Positions 5,688-10,357 of a DNA stretch of 10,357 nt are shown one piece after another. Under the pieces are notes generated by a model, which did not search any database, was not told where the DNA came from, and saw only the letters and a program-made list of their open reading frames with translations. Position 1 is the first letter of the stretch, and the number at the start of each line of letters is the position of its first letter. Source of the DNA: Actinomycetes bacterium (lineage in GTDB: Bacteria > Actinomycetota > Actinomycetes > Propionibacteriales > Nocardioidaceae); contig JAEZKN010000337.1 of the NCBI GenBank assembly GCA_023415395.1, positions 1-10,357 on the forward strand, written 5' to 3'. A program made the position numbers and the translations under genes.

Positions 5688-6064
5688 GCCGGCTCGCCTA
5701 CCAGTACGTCGTGCTCCGCTGCGTCCCGCGCGTGGACCGCGAGGAGTTCGTGAACGTCGGCGTGGTGCTCTACTGCCAGGCCACCGAGTTCCTCGGCGTC
5801 GCCTGGCACGTCGACCGCGAGCGGCTGCGCGCCTTCGACCCGCGGCTCGACCTCGACCAGGTCTGCGAGGCGCTCGGCTTCGTCGAAGGCGTGTGCGCCG
5901 GCGACGAGCGCGGCGGGGCGGCGTCGCAGAAGCCCCTCGGGCAACGCTTCGGGTTCCTCAAGGCCCCGCGCAGCACGGTGCTCCAGCCGGGTCCGGTCCA
6001 CGGCGGCGTCACCACCGACCCGCCCCGCCAGCTCGAGCACCTGATGGAGCGGCTGGTCTCCTAG
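5684..6064 (+). CDS. DUF3037 family protein, partner of the HipA-like kinase
   Basis: The 126-residue protein matches my recollection of DUF3037: an N-terminal YQYVVLRCVPRVDREEFVNV (7-26) followed by GVVLYCQ, then a region with conserved Arg/Asp (WHVDRERLRAFDP, 41-53) and a C-terminal LEHLMERLV helix (117-125). No enzyme motif, signal peptide or membrane segment is seen, and the biochemical function of the family is not known to me. The ATG overlaps the kinase stop (ATGA), so the two proteins are translationally coupled and probably made in a fixed ratio. I recall this pair recurring in bacteria, which suggests a functional unit with DUF3037 as substrate, adaptor or regulator of the kinase. 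The TAG stop at 6062-6064 shares the palindrome CTAG with the stop of the convergent response regulator. Confidence 0.87.
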   Translation: MSRLAYQYVVLRCVPRVDREEFVNVGVVLYCQATEFLGVAWHVDRERLRAFDPRLDLDQVCEALGFVEGVCAGDERGGAASQKPLGQRFGFLKAPRSTVLQPGPVHGGVTTDPPRQLEHLMERLVS

Positions 6065-6735
6065 ACCCCGACCAGTCCGTGCTCGTGGGCGAAGACCACG
6101 ATCTGCACCCGGTCGCGCAGGCCGAGCTTGCGCAGGATCGCACCGACGTGGGTCTTCACGGTGGACTCGCTGGCGAAGACCCGGGCGCCGATCTCGGTGT
6201 TCGACAGTCCCTGGGCGACGGCCGCGAAGACCTCGCGCTCCTTCTCCGTCAGCGCGAGGTACGCCGCAGGGGCCGGCGTCCGGCTGCGGAACTGCCCCTC
6301 CAGCAGCGTGGACAGGTCGCTGGGGGCGAGCACCGCGTTGCCCGCGTGCACCGTGCGGATCGCATCGCGCAGCATGACGGGTGTCGTGCCCTTGAGGAGG
6401 AACCCGCTGGCGCCGTACCTGATCGCGGTCGCCGCCCGGTCGTCGAGGTTGAACGTGGTGAGCACGATGACCCGCACCGGCTTCGCGCGCTGGGCGGCGC
6501 GGTCGGGGGCGAAGATCTGCCGGGTCGCCTCGACGCCGTCCATCTCGGGCATCCGGATGTCCATCAGCACCACGTCGGGCTGGAGCTCGTCGACGAGGCG
6601 GACCGCCTCGACGCCGTCGGCAGCGGCGCCGACGACGGTCATCCCCTCCTGGGCGTCGACGATGACCCGGACGCCCTCGCGGAAGAGGTCCTGGTCGTCG
6701 ACGAGCAGCACCGAGATCGGCTCGGTCGGGATCAC
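6061..6735 (-). CDS. NarL/LuxR-family response regulator
   Basis: The 224-residue protein has an N-terminal receiver domain (about 7-125) and a C-terminal LuxR-type HTH (about 160-224). Receiver residues are the acidic pair Asp13-Asp14, phospho-acceptor Asp59 in LMDIRMP (57-63), Thr93 in VLTTF (91-95) and Lys115 in GFLLK (111-115). The HTH shows LTEKEREVFAAVAQGLSNTE (162-181) and STVKTHVGAILRKLGLRDRV (191-210), the canonical DNA-recognition helix region. Phosphorylation by the kinase encoded just upstream should drive dimerisation and DNA binding. The GTG start overlaps the kinase stop (GTGA) and has AGGAG 6 bases upstream. It is the last gene of the five-gene operon. The target promoter, possibly the operon's own, is outside the window. 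Receiver and HTH look complete and active. Confidence 0.95.
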   Translation of the reverse strand: MIPTEPISVLLVDDQDLFREGVRVIVDAQEGMTVVGAAADGVEAVRLVDELQPDVVLMDIRMPEMDGVEATRQIFAPDRAAQRAKPVRVIVLTTFNLDDRAATAIRYGASGFLLKGTTPVMLRDAIRTVHAGNAVLAPSDLSTLLEGQFRSRTPAPAAYLALTEKEREVFAAVAQGLSNTEIGARVFASESTVKTHVGAILRKLGLRDRVQIVVFAHEHGLVGV

Positions 6736-7946
6736 GCCTGGCTCCTGACCGGCACCCAGGCCGTGGTGGTGAACGTCGGCGGGTCGACCCTGCGGCGCAC
6801 GTCGAGACGCCCACCCACCGCCTCCAGCCTCCGGCGCATCCCGTCGAGGCCCTGGCCGCCGGGAACGGCCTGGAGCGGCTGGGTCTCCTCGGAGGCGTCG
6901 TCGAGCGCGTTGCTGACCTCGATGCGCAGGTCGCCCTCCCAGTGCCGCTCCACGCGCACCGGCTGGTCGCGCGGGCCGTGCTTGATGGCGTTGGTGAGCA
7001 TCTCCTGCAGGACGCGGAAGGCGACGACCTCGAGCTCGGGCGGCATGGGGTGCGGCACGCCGACCTCGCTGGCCAGGACCTCGTGCCCGCTGGCCCGCAC
7101 CCCCTCGATGAGGCTGTCGAGGTCGGCGTGCCGGTGCGGCGCGGGTCCGTTCCCGGACGTCGAGGTCAGCACCTGCCGCACGTCGTCGAGCGAGGTGCGC
7201 GCGGACGTCGCGATGTTCGCCATGGTCTGCTTGAGCGCCTCGGGGTCGTCGTCGGGCAGGTACTGCGCCGATTCTGCCTGGGCGAGGATCACCGCGAGCG
7301 AGTGGCCGACGACGTCGTGGACGTCGCGGGCGAGCTGGGCCTGCTCCTCGCGGAGCCTGGCGATCTCCTCGGCCTGGTCGCGCTCGGCCTCGGCGACGAC
7401 CTGCGAGGCGCGCGACTGCCGGGCCCGGGTCGAGAAGCGCAGGGCGAGACCAGCGAGCCAGGGTGCCATCAGCAGGGCGAGCAGCAGCAGCCCGGCGACC
7501 AGCCGCCAGTCCCCGGCGCGGTAGGCGACCTCGGCCAGGCTGTCGAGCCCCATCCTGTTGACGAGGCGCACCACGACGTCGGCATCGAGCCAGCGGATGG
7601 CGATCAGCGCGCCGAGCGGGAGCGACAGCCCGCTCAGCCACACGACGAGCGTCGAGCCCCAGCGGGCGCACCCGAAGGCGACGACCGTGAGCGCGACCTC
7701 GACGGTGAGCACGTAGGTGTCGCTGAGCACCTGCACGGCGGCCAGGAGCCACGCGAGCGCGAGGCTGCCGGCAGGGAGCGCGCGGCACAGGCCGACGGCG
7801 GCGGCCAGGGCGACCACGATCGCCAGCGAGGCGGGGTCGAGGTCGACGTACCAGTTGCGGGCGACCTGGACCAGACCGAGCACGAGCACCGCGAGCCCGG
7901 CGGACGCGTCGGGGACCCACCGCTTCCACCCCGTCAGGCCCGTCAT
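6732..7946 (-). CDS. DesK/NarL-class sensor histidine kinase with multi-TM sensor
   Basis: The 404-residue protein has five or six N-terminal membrane segments (about 13-30, 38-55, 60-76, 80-95, 98-118 and 149-169), a linking coiled coil (about 176-207, rich in Glu, Ala and Arg), a HisKA_3 dimerisation domain with the phospho-acceptor His210 in ARDVHDVVGHSL (206-217), and a HATPase domain with N-box Asn319 in LQEMLTNAIKHG (313-324). The G2-like GGQGLDGMRRRLEAVGG is at 363-379. The usual DxGxG G1 box is replaced by SNALDD, as I recall in many short actinobacterial kinases of this class. There is no large extracellular domain, so it may sense the membrane state or partner with the acyltransferase encoded upstream. 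ATG overlaps that gene's stop (ATGA); its own stop overlaps the response regulator's GTG. Confidence 0.95.
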   Translation of the reverse strand: MTGLTGWKRWVPDASAGLAVLVLGLVQVARNWYVDLDPASLAIVVALAAAVGLCRALPAGSLALAWLLAAVQVLSDTYVLTVEVALTVVAFGCARWGSTLVVWLSGLSLPLGALIAIRWLDADVVVRLVNRMGLDSLAEVAYRAGDWRLVAGLLLLALLMAPWLAGLALRFSTRARQSRASQVVAEAERDQAEEIARLREEQAQLARDVHDVVGHSLAVILAQAESAQYLPDDDPEALKQTMANIATSARTSLDDVRQVLTSTSGNGPAPHRHADLDSLIEGVRASGHEVLASEVGVPHPMPPELEVVAFRVLQEMLTNAIKHGPRDQPVRVERHWEGDLRIEVSNALDDASEETQPLQAVPGGQGLDGMRRRLEAVGGRLDVRRRVDPPTFTTTAWVPVRSQA

Positions 7947-8878
7947 GCGGTCGCCACCGCCACCCGGCTCCGCCGCAGCAGGGGCGCCTCGACGTACCGC
8001 CACGACAGGGCTGCCGCCAGCAGGGTCAGCGCCACGGCGGGCAGGGGAGGCAGCCACAGGGAGAGAGGGTAGTTCCACAGGTACGCCGCGTAGGACACGG
8101 TCCCGAGCCAGACCAGGATGCGCAGCGGTCCGTCGATCGCCAGTCGGCCCCGCCACGCGAGGATCAGGACGCCGGTGAGCGCCGCCACCGCCGGTCCCGC
8201 CGCGAGGTAGGTCAGCGCGTGCCCGCGCAGCGGGACCAGGGCGAGCACCGCGAGCACGACCAGCGCCGCGCCGGGCGCCCACGAGGGGACGGCGAGCCGG
8301 TCACGGTGGAGTCGGACGGCCGCGCCGATGAGGAAGCACACCGCCCAGCTGGTCGGCAGGGAGTAGGCCAGGTCGGGGTCCTCGGCGAGCCACCACGTGG
8401 TGGCCACGCAGGCGGCCACCGTCGCGGCGCCGGCGACGACCAGGGCCCGGCCGCGACCGAGCAGGAGCAGCGTGGCCGGCCACAGGAGGTAGAACTGCTC
8501 CTCGGTCGCGAGGGTCCACAGGTGGAACGTCGCGTCGCTGGCGTGCCCGAACGGCAGGTTCCCCGTCCAGGTGAGCGCCCACAGGACGGTCCACCCGAGC
8601 TCGTCGCGGTCGCCGAGCGGGTCGGCCACGAGCGTCACCGCCACGACGCCGGCGACCAGCACCAGCAACGGCGGCACCAGCCGTCGGGCCCGTCGACGGT
8701 AGAAGTCGCCCAGCCGCGGTCGTCGCTCGAGCACCCCGGTGATCAGGTAGCCCGACAGCGCGAAGAACATCACCACGCCGACGACCCCCGCACCGCCGAA
8801 GACGTCGGGGAGCGCGTGCCGCAGCATCACCAGCCCGACGGCGAGGCCCCGGAGCAGGTCCAGGCCGTCGCTCCTCAC
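7943..8878 (-). CDS. Acyltransferase-3 family membrane protein (OafA/YrhL-like)
   Basis: The 311-residue integral membrane protein belongs to the acyltransferase-3 family, which moves acetyl or other acyl groups across the membrane onto sugars, lipids or peptidoglycan. It shows the R-X10-H motif with Arg10 and His21 (LLRGLAVGLVMLRHALP, 8-24), the basic loop FYRRRARRLVPP (59-70), the HLWTLATEEQFYLLWP signature (119-134) and a C-terminal RYVEAPLLRR (294-303). Nine or ten hydrophobic helices can be marked. It is somewhat short and lacks a C-terminal SGNH domain, so it is a stand-alone membrane acyltransferase. GTG overlaps the ddl stop (GTGA) without a clear Shine-Dalgarno sequence, so translation probably depends on coupling. 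Lying between ddl and a two-component system, it may modify a cell-wall polymer; substrate unknown. Confidence 0.9.
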   Translation of the reverse strand: MRSDGLDLLRGLAVGLVMLRHALPDVFGGAGVVGVVMFFALSGYLITGVLERRPRLGDFYRRRARRLVPPLLVLVAGVVAVTLVADPLGDRDELGWTVLWALTWTGNLPFGHASDATFHLWTLATEEQFYLLWPATLLLLGRGRALVVAGAATVAACVATTWWLAEDPDLAYSLPTSWAVCFLIGAAVRLHRDRLAVPSWAPGAALVVLAVLALVPLRGHALTYLAAGPAVAALTGVLILAWRGRLAIDGPLRILVWLGTVSYAAYLWNYPLSLWLPPLPAVALTLLAAALSWRYVEAPLLRRSRVAVATA

Positions 8879-9813
8879 CGGTGGGCGCCGCGGACGAGCT
8901 CGTCGAGCAGGTCCGGGTAGGGGAGCCCCGCCGCCGCGAACATCCGCGGGACCTGCGAGTGCTCGGTCATCCCGGGGGTCGTGTTGACCTCGTTGAGGAC
9001 CGGCCCCTCGCCGGTCAGGAAGAAGTCGATCCGCGCGACCCCCGCGCAGCCGAGGGCGTCGTACGCCGTCAGCGCGGCGTCCTCCAGCGCCTTGGCGTCG
9101 ACGTCGTCGACGAGGGCGGGGACGCGGAAGTCCGCGTGCCCGCCGTACTTGGCGTCGAAGTCGAAGAGCCCGTCGCCCACGATCTCCAGGGCAGGCGCGG
9201 CGACGAGCGAGCCGTCGGCCCGGCGCAGCACGGCGACGTCGATCTCGCGGCCCTCGACGACGTCCTCGACCAGCACGCGGTCGTCGAGCGCGAGCGCGGC
9301 GTCGAGCGCCGGCCGCAGCCCCTCGGGGGCCGTGACGAGGCTGACGCCGAGGCTGGAGCCGGCGGCGACCGGCTTCACGACGACGGGGTGGGTCCACCGC
9401 AGGTGCTCGGCGGTCGCGGCGGTGACCAGGCCCCCGGGCGCGGTGGCGAGGCCGACGGCCTGGGCGACCAGCTTGGTCGCCCACTTGTCCATGGCGATCG
9501 CGCCCGGGCGCACGCCCGACCCGACGTAGGGCAGGCCGGCGAGCTCGCACAGCGCGGCGAGGGCGCCGTCCTCGCCGCGCGGTCCGTGGACGACCGGGAA
9601 GACCACGTCGCAGCTGCGCAGCACCTGCGCCGCTCCGCTGAGCCCGATCGGGCGCAGACCGCGGTCGCGCCAGGTGCCGTCGCGCCCGATCGTGAGCGGG
9701 ACGACGTCGTAGCTCGTGGGGTCGAGCCCGGCCGCGACCGAGGCTGCGGAGGCGACCGAGACGTCGTGCTCGCAGTTCTGGCCGCCGCCGATGACGGCGA
9801 TGCGGGTCCTCAC
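8875..9813 (-). CDS. ddl: D-alanine--D-alanine ligase family protein
   Basis: This 312-residue ATP-grasp enzyme should join two D-alanines for the peptidoglycan pentapeptide stem. Seen are Glu15 in the N-terminal loop (QNCEHDVSVASA, 12-23), the family signature HGPRGEDG (76-83), the ATP-grasp KPVAAGSSLGVS (147-158), Tyr223 in the omega-loop region FDFDAKYGG (217-225), Arg261/Asp263 in ARIDFF (260-265), metal ligands Glu275 and Asn277, and the second signature NTTPGMT (277-283). Tyr223 aligns with E. coli DdlB Tyr216, pointing to D-Ala rather than D-lactate as second substrate; the position of DdlB Leu282 is Gln287. The N-terminal loop is QNCEHD instead of the more usual SSEHE type. GTG overlaps the racemase stop (GTGA), with GGAG 6 bases upstream. 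It is likely fed with D-Ala by that racemase. Confidence 0.95.
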   Translation of the reverse strand: MRTRIAVIGGGQNCEHDVSVASAASVAAGLDPTSYDVVPLTIGRDGTWRDRGLRPIGLSGAAQVLRSCDVVFPVVHGPRGEDGALAALCELAGLPYVGSGVRPGAIAMDKWATKLVAQAVGLATAPGGLVTAATAEHLRWTHPVVVKPVAAGSSLGVSLVTAPEGLRPALDAALALDDRVLVEDVVEGREIDVAVLRRADGSLVAAPALEIVGDGLFDFDAKYGGHADFRVPALVDDVDAKALEDAALTAYDALGCAGVARIDFFLTGEGPVLNEVNTTPGMTEHSQVPRMFAAAGLPYPDLLDELVRGAHR

Positions 9814-10357
9814 GACAGGCTCCGCAGGTGCGCCGCGGACCGGACGCGACGGGCGACACGCGCCCCGATGCCGGTGACGACCTCGTGCTCGATGGTGCCG
9901 CCCCAGGCCGCCCACTCGGCGACGGTCGGCTCGCCGGCGTCGCCGGGGCCGAAGACCGTGACCGTCTCGCCCAGGTCGACACCGCGCTCGCCCAGGTCGA
10001 CGACGAGCTGGTCCATCGAGATGAGCCCGACGACGGGGCGCCGGACGCCGCGCACGAGCACCTCGGCACCTCCGGACGCGGCTCGGGGCAGGCCGTCGGC
10101 GTACCCCAGCGGCACCAGCCCGAGATGGGTCGCGGACCGGGTGCGGTGGTCGTGGCCGTAGCCCACCGGGGTGCCGGCGCGGACGCGGCGGACCGAGACG
10201 ACGGGCGCGGTGAGCGTCATCGCGGGGTGCAGCGCGGTGGTGCGGGTCGGGTCGATGCCGACCAGGCCGGCGCCGACGCGGCTCATCGTGTGGTGGGTGC
10301 GTGGGTCGGTCAGCGTGGCCGAGGTGGCGGCGAGGTGCCGGTCGCGCGGCCGGAGGC
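9810..10357 (-). CDS. alr: Alanine racemase, C-terminal part (5' partial)
   Basis: The frame is open to the window edge; 181 residues are visible, about half of a normal alanine racemase. The enzyme uses PLP to interconvert L- and D-alanine. The N-terminal barrel with the PLP lysine lies outside. Visible are HLAATSATLTDP (7-18, the usual HLANS-type segment), RVGAGLVGID (26-35), the catalytic-base Tyr66 in VGYGHDH (64-70, matching the SYGATY region of Geobacillus Alr), LGYADGLPR (83-91), and the loop VGLISMDQ (109-116), whose Met-Asp matches a substrate-contacting segment reaching into the partner active site of the dimer. The ATG at 10286 lies inside the homologous sequence and is not the start. 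It is the first visible gene of the operon; the promoter and any earlier gene lie beyond the right edge. Confidence 0.93.
   Translation of the reverse strand, partial: LRPRDRHLAATSATLTDPRTHHTMSRVGAGLVGIDPTRTTALHPAMTLTAPVVSVRRVRAGTPVGYGHDHRTRSATHLGLVPLGYADGLPRAASGGAEVLVRGVRRPVVGLISMDQLVVDLGERGVDLGETVTVFGPGDAGEPTVAEWAAWGGTIEHEVVTGIGARVARRVRSAAHLRSLS

Noticed and set aside
6061..7946. True VanRS two-component system
   Set aside because: The kinase is HisKA_3 type and the regulator has a LuxR-type HTH; VanR is OmpR-like and VanS is a classical HisKA kinase. Only a functional analogy is kept.
8879..10069. One large fusion of the acyltransferase with upstream sequence
   Set aside because: The upstream part is an out-of-frame reading of ddl and alr; the acyltransferase family begins at the GTG at 8878.
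1..10357. Mobile element, CRISPR array, tRNA or rRNA
   Set aside because: No transposase, integrase, direct-repeat array, attachment-site duplication or cloverleaf sequence was seen; base composition appears even throughout.

Overview
The window looks like chromosome from a high-GC actinobacterium, most probably Nocardioides or a close member of the Propionibacteriales. The grounds are codons heavily biased to G or C at the third position, many GTG starts, a RecA that reads like the actinobacterial form, a LexA box of the actinobacterial GAAC-N4-GTTC type, a RecA-NDp/PafBC-type promoter, and a recA-recX pair. The genus is inference from sequence memory, not from a search. No tRNA, rRNA, CRISPR array, transposase or prophage gene is visible. 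No gene-free stretch exceeds 300 bases; the longest is the 179-base recA promoter region (498-676).

Left third (1-4133). The window opens inside the ATPase domain of a sensor histidine kinase. Next come recA, with an SOS box and a second DNA-damage promoter upstream, and recX, separated by a REP-like palindromic element. A small unrecognised gene runs back into the 3' end of recX. Divergent from it is a two-gene operon of a purine-type phosphoribosyltransferase and a GNAT acetyltransferase resembling aminoglycoside 6'-N-acetyltransferases. A strong hairpin ends this block.

Middle (4134-6064). A secreted, lysine-rich, Ig-like protein on the minus strand is divergent from a two-gene plus-strand operon. 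That operon encodes a compact HipA-like kinase and a DUF3037 protein and starts from an apparently leaderless GTG. The two divergent promoters meet in an imperfect dyad.

Right (6061-10357, all minus strand). Five genes read right to left: alanine racemase (cut by the window edge), a Ddl-type D-alanine ligase, an acyltransferase-3 membrane protein, a DesK/NarL-class sensor kinase and its LuxR-type response regulator. Every junction is a 4-base stop/start overlap, so this is one translationally coupled operon. It joins D-Ala-D-Ala supply for peptidoglycan to a membrane acyltransferase and a two-component system. The set recalls the parts of VanC/VanE/VanG-type glycopeptide-resistance operons, where VanT fuses an acyltransferase-3-like membrane domain to a racemase, but here the parts are separate genes and the regulators belong to another family. 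This operon and the HipA-like/DUF3037 pair are the two least explained modules in the window.
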